From contig JANYAR010000016.1 in the NCBI GenBank assembly GCA_025361185.1, positions 1 through 64,000 on the forward strand: 64,000 nucleotides of DNA. The letters are read 5' to 3'. Below are positions 1 to 8,126 of the stretch, in pieces (position 1 is the first letter of the stretch; the number at the start of each line of letters is the position of its first letter). Made by a program: the position numbers and the translations under genes. Under the pieces are notes generated by a model, which saw only the letters and a list, made by a program, of their open reading frames with translations, ran no database searches and was not told the origin of the DNA. This DNA comes from Alphaproteobacteria bacterium (GTDB lineage Bacteria > Pseudomonadota > Alphaproteobacteria > Micropepsales > Micropepsaceae).

Positions 1-150
1 ACCTACAAGCTGGACGCCTCCGCCCATGCCTCGCCTATCACCTATCGCGGCAAGGACGGCAAGCAGTATGTGGCCGTGGTCGCCACCGGCGGTTCGCTCA
101 CGCGCAGTCCGCCGATCGGCGACAGTGTGGTGGTCTTCGCATTGCCGTAG
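1..150 (+). CDS. PQQ-dependent dehydrogenase, C-terminal fragment (cut by window edge)
   Basis: The window opens inside a reading frame that ends at a TAG at 148-150. Its last 49 residues include the stretch KQYVAVVATGG and end in DSVVVFALP. They are nearly the same as the C-terminus of the next gene (258-2132), so this is a paralogue of the same quinoprotein family: an eight-bladed propeller holding PQQ, periplasmic, oxidising sugars or alcohols. KQYVAVVATGG is the usual last-blade strand of that family. The two copies lie head to tail with 107 bases between them, which suggests tandem duplication. The substrate cannot be judged from this fragment. Confidence 0.8.
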   Translation, partial: TYKLDASAHASPITYRGKDGKQYVAVVATGGSLTRSPPIGDSVVVFALP

Positions 151-257
151 CGGCGGTCTTGCCGGATGCGTCCAGACCTGTAGATTGCCACGGGCGGCGT
201 CGGCTTTGGCCAGTGAATCCGCATAAAAAACTGTGAAAAGCCTATCCGGGGAACACC

Positions 258-2132
258 ATGTCGCATTTTCGCATTTGCATGATGACTTTTGGCTTGGTGG
301 CGGGCGCCGCCCTGGCGGGCAACTTGGCCCAGGCCGCACCGGGGACCGACTGGCCCAATTACGGCAATGATCGCGGCGCCATGCGCTATTCGCCGCTGAC
401 CCAGATCACGCCGGCGAATGTGAGTTCGCTGAAAGTGGCCTGGACCTATCACATGAAGCCGGCGGACGCGACGCGCGTCGCCACCACCGAAACCACGCCG
501 CTGGTGGTGGGTAATGTGATGTATCTGGGCTCGCCCTATGGCCGTATCTTGGCGCTGGACGCCACCACCGGCAAGGAATTGTGGGTCTACAAGATGCCGG
601 GCAACACGCGCCCCGCCCCGCGCGGCATGGCCTATTGGCCGGGCGACGGTAAATATGCACCGGAGCTGTTGTTTGGCACCAATGACGGCAAGATGCTGGC
701 GGTCAACGTCAAGACCGGCAAGCTGGCGGAAGACTTCGGTGATCACGGCGTGGTCAACCTGAAGACGCCGGAGATCATGCGCGGCTATGACAAGAATTAC
801 GCCCTGACCTCACCGCCCGGCATCTACAAGAATCTGGTGATGACCGGCGCCGACGGACCTGAGGAATCGCGCAGCACCTCGGGCGACGAGCGCGCCTGGG
901 ACGTGCGCACCGGCAAGCTGGTCTGGACCTTCCATGCCGTGCCGCGCGAGGGCGAATTCGGCAACGATACCTGGCCCAAGGACGGCTGGCAGAACCGCGC
1001 CGGCGTGAACATCTGGAACATGATCACCGTCGACGACAAGCGCGGCATCGCCTTCTTGCCCTTCACGGGGCCCGGGCCCGACCGCTGGGGCGGCGACCGG
1101 CACGGCATGAATTTGTTCGGCAATGCGCTGGTGGCGGTGGACGCCAATACCGGCAAGCGGCTGTGGCATTTCCAGCTGTTGCATCACGAGGTATGGGACT
1201 GGGATCAGCCCACCCCGCCCATGCTGTTTGACGTCAAGAAAAACGGCAAGACCATCCCCGCCGTGGCGGCGATGAACAAGTCCGGCTATCTGTTCATCCT
1301 GGACCGCCTGACCGGCAAGCCGCTCTATGACGTCAAGGAAGTGCCGGTGCCCAAGAGCACCGTCACCGACGAGGAAACCTGGCCCACCCAGCCGGTGCCG
1401 GTAACGCCGCCGCCGCTGGCGCGCCAGAGTTTTACCGCTGCCACCGACGTGACGAACATCACGCCGGAGCTGGAAAGCTTCTGCAAGAAGCTGATCGCCA
1501 CCAACAAGCTGCATGACAGCGTGCCCTTCTCGCCGCTCACCATGGATTCGCAAGTCGCGCGTTTCCCCGGCAGCGGTGGCGGGCCGGAATGGGGCGGCGG
1601 CGCCTTCGATCCCAAGCTGGGCTATTTCATCATCAATACCCAGGAGCTGGGCTCGATCGAGCAGCTGGAGAAGAAGAAGGACGGCTATTGGGGTTCGACC
1701 ACCGGCCCGGACAGCTTCTTCCAGCAGGAGATACCGGGCCATGGCTACTACCCTTGCCAGAACCCGCCATGGGGCGATCTGTGGGCCGTAAACGTCAACA
1801 CCGGTAAGGTCGCCTGGCGCGTCAATCTGGGCGTGAGCGACATCATGCCGGAAGGAAAGCGCAATACCGGTCGCCCCAATCTGGGCGCGCCGCTGACGAC
1901 GGCGAGCGGCCTGATCTTCATCGGCGCCACCGACGACAGCCGCTTTCGTGCGTTTGAAACCAAAAGCGGCAAGGAGCTGTGGACCCACAAGCTGGATGCG
2001 TCGGCCCATGCCTCGCCGGTGGCCTATCAGGGCACAGACGGCAAGCAGTATGTCGCCGTCGTGGCGACGGGCGGGTCGTTCGTGCACAGCCCGTCGGTTG
2101 GCGACAGCCTGGTGGTATTCGGGCTGCCCTGA
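258..2132 (+). CDS. Periplasmic PQQ-dependent dehydrogenase (quinoprotein, glucose/alcohol type)
   Basis: 624 residues. The ATG at 258 has GGGGA about 5 bases upstream. An N-terminal Sec signal (about residues 1-26, ending AQA) points to the periplasm. The mature protein starts with the family motif DWPNYGNDRGAMRYSPL and shows repeated propeller strands ending in a TGK-x-LW pattern (around residues 110, 220, 295 and 520-600). VWDWD at 312-316 lies where the catalytic Asp of quinoprotein dehydrogenases sits. There is no CxxCH, so electrons must go to a separate cytochrome or quinone. The length fits soluble propeller-only members and not membrane glucose dehydrogenase, which has an extra N-terminal membrane domain. 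The substrate is not predictable. No pqq synthesis gene is seen in the window. Confidence 0.88.
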   Translation: MSHFRICMMTFGLVAGAALAGNLAQAAPGTDWPNYGNDRGAMRYSPLTQITPANVSSLKVAWTYHMKPADATRVATTETTPLVVGNVMYLGSPYGRILALDATTGKELWVYKMPGNTRPAPRGMAYWPGDGKYAPELLFGTNDGKMLAVNVKTGKLAEDFGDHGVVNLKTPEIMRGYDKNYALTSPPGIYKNLVMTGADGPEESRSTSGDERAWDVRTGKLVWTFHAVPREGEFGNDTWPKDGWQNRAGVNIWNMITVDDKRGIAFLPFTGPGPDRWGGDRHGMNLFGNALVAVDANTGKRLWHFQLLHHEVWDWDQPTPPMLFDVKKNGKTIPAVAAMNKSGYLFILDRLTGKPLYDVKEVPVPKSTVTDEETWPTQPVPVTPPPLARQSFTAATDVTNITPELESFCKKLIATNKLHDSVPFSPLTMDSQVARFPGSGGGPEWGGGAFDPKLGYFIINTQELGSIEQLEKKKDGYWGSTTGPDSFFQQEIPGHGYYPCQNPPWGDLWAVNVNTGKVAWRVNLGVSDIMPEGKRNTGRPNLGAPLTTASGLIFIGATDDSRFRAFETKSGKELWTHKLDASAHASPVAYQGTDGKQYVAVVATGGSFVHSPSVGDSLVVFGLP

Positions 2133-2156
2133 GCGCGGATACGATGACTGGCGGGG

Positions 2157-3110
2157 CTAATGCTGCGCCAGTTTTTCGCGCGCGGCCTCGGCGCATTCGC
2201 CGGTCATGGTGAAGTAGCGCTGCACGGCGTCGGCGCCGATCTCATAGGGGTGAGCCTCGCCCGACCGGCGCAGCTTGACCAGCCGGCCACGCTCCCAGGC
2301 ATCGTCGAACTCGGAATGGTTTGACATCACGATGGTGGCGCCGACCGCCTTTGCGGCGTCGGCCATCTTGTGCTGGGACGCAATATAGGTGTCATAGCGC
2401 GCCACATCCTTGGGGAAGTTGAAGGCGGTGCCGCCGGAATAAGCCACTGTCAGCGGCCGGCCGTGATCTTTCACGGTGAAAATCAGCGACAAGGTGCCCA
2501 AGGTGTGACCGGGCGTGGTGACAAGGGTCACACCGCCGTCGCCCAAGGTGATCTTCTGACCGTCGGTGGCGATGACATCGCGCTTGGGCACACCGCCCGG
2601 CATGGTGACGCTCTTTTCGATCAGATCCCAGTCGGGAGCGCCCATCACCACATGGGTGCCATAGCGATCCTGCAGCAGCCGCGCACCCTCGTCATGATCG
2701 CCATGGGCGTGGGTGATGACGACATATTTGATGGTACCGGGGTCCAGGCCCAGTTTTTTCAATCCCTCAACGATCTCCGGCTCCACCGCATAATTGTACA
2801 GGGTGTCGATCAGGATGATGCCGCCGCTGGTCTGCAGCGCCCAGGCGGAATGGACTTTGGTGCCGACCCAATAAAGATTGTCGAACATCCTGGCCGGCTC
2901 GGCATACCAGCTGGCGCGGTCGGGAATGGCACGCGCGCCGCCCCCACCGCCGACCGGTGCATCCGGCACGATGCAAAGCCTTGCGATGGTGCCGGGGAAA
3001 TCGGTGCCTTCTGCCTTTTTGGCCGCCGCCAAATGTGCATCCACGGAAGGTTGCGCGGCGGCGCTCAGACAGGAGGCAGCCAAAGCCAGTGCAGTGATGG
3101 ATTTCCTCAT
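2157..3110 (-). CDS. Exported metallo-beta-lactamase-fold hydrolase, subclass B3-like
   Basis: 317 residues. Start taken at the ATG at 3110-3108, one base after the korB stop (TAG-G-ATG); it gives a clean signal peptide, MRKSITALALAASCLSAAAQ. The zinc motif HAHGDH is at 134-139, with further ligands at H202 (TPGHTLG) and H265 (SNHSEFD), as in subclass B3 enzymes and their relatives. The ligand set suggests a binuclear zinc hydrolase in the periplasm. Whether it acts on beta-lactams is unknown; many chromosomal B3-like proteins are lactonases or other hydrolases. It sits at the end of the kor operon in the same direction and is probably co-transcribed, with no obvious functional link. It is convergent with the quinoprotein gene. 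Confidence 0.85.
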   Translation of the reverse strand: MRKSITALALAASCLSAAAQPSVDAHLAAAKKAEGTDFPGTIARLCIVPDAPVGGGGGARAIPDRASWYAEPARMFDNLYWVGTKVHSAWALQTSGGIILIDTLYNYAVEPEIVEGLKKLGLDPGTIKYVVITHAHGDHDEGARLLQDRYGTHVVMGAPDWDLIEKSVTMPGGVPKRDVIATDGQKITLGDGGVTLVTTPGHTLGTLSLIFTVKDHGRPLTVAYSGGTAFNFPKDVARYDTYIASQHKMADAAKAVGATIVMSNHSEFDDAWERGRLVKLRRSGEAHPYEIGADAVQRYFTMTGECAEAAREKLAQH

Positions 3111-3111
3111 C

Positions 3112-4167
3112 CTAGCGATGTGCGGCATTGAAGGCTTCCAATCCCTTGGCTCCGGGGCAGAGTTCCTTCTCCGACAGGCGGTTGAGCGGCGTCGCAACCG
3201 TGTTGAGGTTGGCGTGCATGTCGCGGGCGCCCGAATCCATATAGATCAGCCCGGTGACCAGCTCGCCAGCCGCGGCGCGGCTTTGCAGGTAATTCATCGC
3301 CCCGATGCGGTCGAAGGGATCATAATCGGCGGCCAGCTTGGCCAGCTTGAGCGTCGAGCCATCGTGCAGGGCCACTTCCTCGGATGTGCCGGGGGCATAC
3401 TCCACGGTGATGGCCTCGCGCGGCTCCATGAGATCCAGCCGGTTCACCGCCTCATTGTGGGCGCGCACGAAATCATAGGCCTTGGTCGAACCGGCATGAT
3501 TGTTGAAGGCGACGCAGGGGCTGACAATGTCGATGAAGGCGGGGCCGGGATGGCTCATCGCCGCCATGATCAGCGGCACCATCTGTGCCTTGTCGCCGGA
3601 AAAGCTGCGGCCGACAAAAGTCGCCCCCACCATCAAGGCCATGCTGACCAGGTCGAGCGGGGAATCGGTGTTGAAGCCGCCGGCCTTGCTCTTGGAGCCC
3701 TTGTCGGCGGTGGCGGAAAACTGGCCCTTGGTCAGGCCGTACACGCCGTTATTCTCGGTGATATAGACCATGTTCACGCCGCGGCGCACGCAATGCACGA
3801 ATTGTCCCAACCCAATGGAAGCGGAGTCGCCGTCGCCCGACACGCCCAGATAGAGCAGGTCGCGATTGGCCAGATTGGCGCCGGTCAGAACCGACGGCAT
3901 GCGGCCATGCACCGAATTGAAGCCGTGGCTTTGTCCCAAAAGATAATCCGGCGTCTTAGACGAGCAGCCGATGCCTGACAGCTTGGCGACGCGGTGCGGC
4001 TCGATGTTCAGTTCGAAACAGGCCTGGATGATGGCGAAGGAAATCGAGTCATGGCCGCAACCGGCGCAAAGGGTGGAAACCGAACCTTCATAGTCGCGAT
4101 GGGTAAAGCCCAGTCTGTTTACCGGGATGGCGGGATGGCGCAGCGTGGGCTTGGCGATAAAGGTCAT
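3112..4167 (-). CDS. korB: 2-oxoacid:ferredoxin oxidoreductase, beta subunit (KorB-like)
   Basis: 351 residues. This is the TPP- and [4Fe-4S]-binding half of a 2-oxoacid:ferredoxin oxidoreductase, which decarboxylates a 2-oxoacid (2-oxoglutarate is most usual for this subfamily) to the acyl-CoA with low-potential electrons. Cluster cysteines are visible at C34 and C37 (LCAGCGHD), C68 (GIGCSS) and C218 (SPCVAF). The TPP/Mg motif runs from GDGD at 111-114 to ENN at 138-140. The start overlaps the korA stop (ATGA at 4164-4167), which indicates translational coupling and a fixed subunit ratio. 2-Oxoglutarate is inferred from the alpha/beta organisation; pyruvate or branched-chain oxoacids cannot be excluded. 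Confidence 0.9.
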   Translation of the reverse strand: MTFIAKPTLRHPAIPVNRLGFTHRDYEGSVSTLCAGCGHDSISFAIIQACFELNIEPHRVAKLSGIGCSSKTPDYLLGQSHGFNSVHGRMPSVLTGANLANRDLLYLGVSGDGDSASIGLGQFVHCVRRGVNMVYITENNGVYGLTKGQFSATADKGSKSKAGGFNTDSPLDLVSMALMVGATFVGRSFSGDKAQMVPLIMAAMSHPGPAFIDIVSPCVAFNNHAGSTKAYDFVRAHNEAVNRLDLMEPREAITVEYAPGTSEEVALHDGSTLKLAKLAADYDPFDRIGAMNYLQSRAAAGELVTGLIYMDSGARDMHANLNTVATPLNRLSEKELCPGAKGLEAFNAAHR

Positions 4168-6002
4168 TCCGCGGCTTCCTTGGATTTGAGCGCGATGCGT
4201 TCGGCGATGGCGGCGATGATGAAGCGCGCGGTGATAGGCGTTCCGTCATAGTGCAAGACGGAAATGAAGCGTGCCGGATCTATGCCGCACTCATTGACCA
4301 GCAGCGAGCGCATCTGGGCATCGCGGTTCTGTTCCACCAGGAAAATCTGGTCATGGGTATTGACGAAATCCAGCACCGCATCGCTGAAGGGAAAGGCGCG
4401 CAGCCGCAACGTGTCCAGATGAACGCCGTCACCTTCCAGGGCCACCAGCGCTTCATCCATCGCAGCGCTGGTCGAGCCGAAATAGATGACGCCGTTCTTT
4501 GTTCTTTCTTGGGCCTTCTCCTTGGCGCGCCGCAGGATGGGCGCGGGCACCAGCGATTTGGCGGTTTCGAATTTGCGCAGCAGGCGCTGCATATTGTCCT
4601 GATAGACCGGGCCTTCCTCGCTGTACTTGGCGAAGCGGTCACGGCTGGTGCCGCGGGTGAAATAGGCGCCTTTGGTGGGATGGGCGCCGGGCAGGGTGCG
4701 ATAAGGAATGGCGTCTCCGTCCACATCCAGATAGCGGCCGAAGGTCTTGCCCGCTTCCAGCTCCTCAGCCGTCATCACCTTGCCGCGATCATAAACGCGG
4801 CTGTCGTCCCACTGAAATGGCGCGCACAGCCAGTCGTTCATGCCGATGTCCAGGTCTTCCAGCACGAAGACAGGGGTCTGCAGCCGCTCGGCCAGGTCGA
4901 AAGACAAAGCGCAGAATTCAAACAACTCACCCGGGTCCTGCGGCAACAGCAGCACATGCTTGGTATCGCCGTGGGACGCATAGGCGCAGATCATCAAATC
5001 GGCCTGCTGGGTGCGGGTTGGCATGCCGGTGGAAGGGCCGCCGCGCTGCACATCGATGATCACGGCCGGGATTTCCGCAAAATAGGCCAGCCCCAGGAAT
5101 TCCTGCATCAAGGAAATGCCGGGGCCGGACGTTGCGGTGAAGGCCCGTGCGCCGTTCCAGCCCGCCCCGATCACCGTGCCGATGGCGGAGATTTCGTCTT
5201 CCGATTGAATGATGGCGAATTTGTTTTTCCCAGACTCCGCATCGACCCGGTATTTGCGGCAATGCTTGGCGAAGGCTTCCGCGACCGAAGTCGAGGGCGT
5301 GATGGGATACCAGGCCGCCACCGTGGCGCCGCCATAGACGCAGCCCAGCCCCGCCGCATCGTTGCCGCTGACAAAGATACGGTTTCCCACTTCATCGGCG
5401 CGCGCGATCTTCAGCCCGCACTGGCCCGAAAGATGGTCACGGGCATAGTCATGACCTATGCGCAGCGCCTGGTGGTTGGGGGCGATCAGCGCGTCCTTGC
5501 CCTTATATTGTTCGCCAACCAGCTGTTCCAGCACCGCCAGCTCCATGCCCAGAAGCTGGGCCAGGGCGCCGACATAGATGATGTTCTTGAACAGTTGGCG
5601 CTGGCGCGGATCCTTGTAAGTGGCGTTGCAGATCTCGGTCAGCGGCATGCGCACGATGTTGATATCGTCGCGGAACCTGGAGGCAGGAACAGGACGGGAG
5701 GAATCGTAGAACAGGTAGCCGCCAGGGTCGATCGAGGCGATGTCCTTGTCCCAGGTCTGCGGGTTCATCGCCACCATCAGGTCCACGCCGCCGCGCCGCC
5801 CCACCCAGCCCTTGCCGGAGACGCGCACCTCATACCAGGTCGGCAGGCCCTGGATGTTGGAGGGAAAGATGTTGCGCGAGGCCACTGGAACGCCCATGCG
5901 CAGAATGGCGCGGGCGAACATCTCATTGGCGCTCGCCGACCCCGAGCCGTTGACGTTGGCGAATTTCACCACAAAGTCGTTGACGGATTTTATCGCCGGC
6001 AT
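4164..6002 (-). CDS. korA: 2-oxoacid:ferredoxin oxidoreductase, fused gamma-alpha subunit (KorA-like)
   Basis: 612 residues from the ATG at 6002 (MPAIKSVNDF). An open frame continues upstream to 6086, but the extra residues are not family-like. Residues 1 to about 190 form the gamma domain (SGSASANEMFARAILRMG). From about 205 the alpha domain follows, with AWYPITPSTS, then QSEDEISAIG, TSGPGISLMQEF and QRGGPSTGMPT, the hallmarks of the pyrimidine-binding subunit. The gamma-alpha fusion of about 600 residues is the usual aerobic two-gene Kor arrangement. It overlaps the upstream flavoprotein gene by 13 bases and korB by 4, so the three form one operon. No separate ferredoxin gene is present. 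Confidence 0.92.
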   Translation of the reverse strand: MPAIKSVNDFVVKFANVNGSGSASANEMFARAILRMGVPVASRNIFPSNIQGLPTWYEVRVSGKGWVGRRGGVDLMVAMNPQTWDKDIASIDPGGYLFYDSSRPVPASRFRDDINIVRMPLTEICNATYKDPRQRQLFKNIIYVGALAQLLGMELAVLEQLVGEQYKGKDALIAPNHQALRIGHDYARDHLSGQCGLKIARADEVGNRIFVSGNDAAGLGCVYGGATVAAWYPITPSTSVAEAFAKHCRKYRVDAESGKNKFAIIQSEDEISAIGTVIGAGWNGARAFTATSGPGISLMQEFLGLAYFAEIPAVIIDVQRGGPSTGMPTRTQQADLMICAYASHGDTKHVLLLPQDPGELFEFCALSFDLAERLQTPVFVLEDLDIGMNDWLCAPFQWDDSRVYDRGKVMTAEELEAGKTFGRYLDVDGDAIPYRTLPGAHPTKGAYFTRGTSRDRFAKYSEEGPVYQDNMQRLLRKFETAKSLVPAPILRRAKEKAQERTKNGVIYFGSTSAAMDEALVALEGDGVHLDTLRLRAFPFSDAVLDFVNTHDQIFLVEQNRDAQMRSLLVNECGIDPARFISVLHYDGTPITARFIIAAIAERIALKSKEAAE

Positions 6003-7873
6003 GCGTACTCCGTCTTGGGCGCGTTCAGCAGAAATTTCTGCATATCCCAGGCGCCGGTGGGGCAGCGCTCGGCGCACAGCCCGCAATGCAGGCAGAGGTC
6101 TTCATCCTTGGCCATCACACGCCCCGTTTTGAGCACGCTGGAGATATACAGGTCTTGGTCCGGATGCAGCGCGGGCGCCATCAACCGCGTGCGCAGCTCG
6201 TCTTCTTCGCCATTGGCGGTGAAGGTGATGCAGTCCATCGGGCAGATGTCGACACAGGCATCGCATTCGATGCATTTGGGTGTGTCGAACACGGTCTGGA
6301 CATCGCAGTTCAGGCAGCGCTCAGCTTCCGCAAAGGCCTGCTGGATGTCAAAGCCCAGTTCCACTTCCAGCTTCACGTCCTTCAGGGTTTTCTCGATGGG
6401 GGCGTGGGGTACCTTGAAGCGATGGTCGTTGGAGATGTCGTTGTCATAGCTCCATTCATGAATGCCCATCTTCTGGCTCGACAGATTGACCATGGGCGGC
6501 GGGCGCTGGTGCACATCCTTGCTCTGGCACAGCAGATCGATGGAGATGGCGGCGTCATGGCCGTGCGCCACCGCCCAGATGATGTTCTTGGGCCCGAACG
6601 CCGCATCGCCGCCGAAGAAGACCTTCGGGTTGGTGGACTGGAAAGTGGCGGGATCGACGCATGGCATATCCCATTTGTCGAACTCCAGGCCGATGTCGCG
6701 CTCGATCCAGGGGAAGGCGTTTTCCTGGCCCACCGCCACCAGCACGTCGTCGCATTCCATGGTTACGTCGGGCTCGCCCGACGGGATCAGGCTGCGGCGG
6801 CCTTTGGCGTCGAGTTCCACCTTCACCTTCTCGAACTTCACAGCGGTCAGCTTGCCGTGCGCGTGCAGGAACTGTTTGGGTACCAGGAAATTGTGAATCG
6901 GGATGCCTTCATGCATGGCATCCTCCTTTTCCCAGGGCGATGCCTTCATCTCCGCAAAGCCGGAGCGGACAACGACGTTCACCTGCTCGCCGCCCAGCCG
7001 CCGCGAAGTGCGGCAGCAGTCCATCGCGGTGTTGCCGCCGCCCAGTACAATTACGCGCCTGCCGATGCTGGTGGTATGGCCGAACGAGACCGATGCCAGC
7101 CAATCGATGCCAATATGGATGTTGGCGCCTGCCTCCTTGCGGCCGGGAATATCCAGCTCGCGACCGCGCGGCGCGCCGCAGCCGACAAAGATGGCGTCGT
7201 AATCCTGCGCCAACAGCGATTTCAGGGAGGCGATCTTCTGGCCTAGCCGCAGTTCCGGCTGGAGGTCCAGGATGTAATTCACTTCCTCATCCAGCACGCT
7301 CTCCGGCAGCCGGAATTTGGGGATTTGGGTGCGCATCATGCCGCCGGCGGCGGCATCGCCGTCATACAGAACCACTTCATAGCCAAGCGGCAGCAGGTCG
7401 CGCGCCACCGTCAGCGAGGCAGGTCCCGCGCCGATCAACGCCACCCGCTTTCCGTTCTTCTGCGATGCGGGCGCCGGCATGCGGGCCCTCACATCGTCCT
7501 TGTTGTCGGCGGCGACGCGTTTGAGACGGCAGATGGCGACTGGCTCAGCCTTCTTGGTGACTTCTTCAACGCGGCCGCGCCGGCAGGCAGGCTCGCAGGG
7601 CCGGTCGCAGGTGCGGCCCAGGACGCCGGGAAAGACATTGGAGTGCCAGTTGACCATATAGGCGTCGGAATAACGCCCCGCCGCGATCATGCGGATATAT
7701 TCGGGCACCGGTGTGTGCGCCGGACACGCCCATTGGCAATCGACGACCTTGTGAAAATAATCGGGATTGGCGATGTCGGTGGGTTTCATCCCACCGGCAG
7801 CCTGACCGTTAGACTGGCCATTCGTCGCGCCCGACACTGGCCGGGACGGTTCACTCACGGATGCACTACTCAT
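5990..7873 (-). CDS. GltD-like FAD/NAD(P) oxidoreductase with C-terminal 2x[4Fe-4S] ferredoxin domain
   Basis: 627 residues from the ATG at 7873. The N-terminal cluster domain of the glutamate-synthase small-subunit family is visible (CQWACPAH near residue 46, CDRPCEPAC near 88). It is followed by the FAD fingerprint GAGPAS near 146 and the NAD(P) fingerprint GGGNTAMD near 276. Two ferredoxin-type motifs lie at the C-terminus: CIECDACVDICP near 533 and CLHCGLCAERCP near 594. No glutamate synthase large subunit is near. The 13-base overlap with korA suggests it is the electron partner of KorAB, passing electrons between the 2-oxoacid enzyme and NAD(P)(H) through its built-in ferredoxin domain (inference). 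The unstructured first 35 residues, rich in Ser, Gly and Gln, are atypical. Confidence 0.87.
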   Translation of the reverse strand: MSSASVSEPSRPVSGATNGQSNGQAAGGMKPTDIANPDYFHKVVDCQWACPAHTPVPEYIRMIAAGRYSDAYMVNWHSNVFPGVLGRTCDRPCEPACRRGRVEEVTKKAEPVAICRLKRVAADNKDDVRARMPAPASQKNGKRVALIGAGPASLTVARDLLPLGYEVVLYDGDAAAGGMMRTQIPKFRLPESVLDEEVNYILDLQPELRLGQKIASLKSLLAQDYDAIFVGCGAPRGRELDIPGRKEAGANIHIGIDWLASVSFGHTTSIGRRVIVLGGGNTAMDCCRTSRRLGGEQVNVVVRSGFAEMKASPWEKEDAMHEGIPIHNFLVPKQFLHAHGKLTAVKFEKVKVELDAKGRRSLIPSGEPDVTMECDDVLVAVGQENAFPWIERDIGLEFDKWDMPCVDPATFQSTNPKVFFGGDAAFGPKNIIWAVAHGHDAAISIDLLCQSKDVHQRPPPMVNLSSQKMGIHEWSYDNDISNDHRFKVPHAPIEKTLKDVKLEVELGFDIQQAFAEAERCLNCDVQTVFDTPKCIECDACVDICPMDCITFTANGEEDELRTRLMAPALHPDQDLYISSVLKTGRVMAKDEDLCLHCGLCAERCPTGAWDMQKFLLNAPKTEYACRR

Positions 7874-8017
7874 GATGCTGACTGCTTCCCCAATGACATG
7901 CCCCAATACGGACCAACGTCTGACGGATGATTCAGCGAAGTGTGTTGCTGGTCCTTGTGCTCTTTTTTCAGCATGTCCGGGGGTGTGGCCGGCTGCTTCC
8001 TGTTTCCCTGAAGCGCC

Positions 8018-8044
8018 ATACTAGCGGGGGCATCAGGCCGGCAA
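8018..8044 (-). promoter_or_regulatory. Possible sigma70-type promoter for the kor operon
   Basis: Read on the minus strand, TTGCCG (8044-8039) and TAGTAT (8023-8018) are separated by 15 bases, in the 253-base gap between the MFS gene stop and the flavoprotein start. The spacing is short and the boxes are imperfect, so this is a weak call. I see no other gene or hairpin in this gap. Confidence 0.3.
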
Positions 8045-8126
8045 AAGGGTTAGTTGCCCCTGGGCAGGGCCTCAGGACGAAAAAACATTCTATTACAGGG
8101 TGTTAATTGCGCGAGGACGGTTAACG

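Noticed and set aside
4251-6449. A 732-codon open frame on the plus strand opposite korA
   Set aside because: It is antisense to a clearly conserved Kor subunit and its translation (many Gln, His, Arg, Gly) shows no domain. Long antisense frames are expected in this GC-rich codon usage. The same holds for 20675-22186, 40769-42460, 44738-46822 and 52854-54506.
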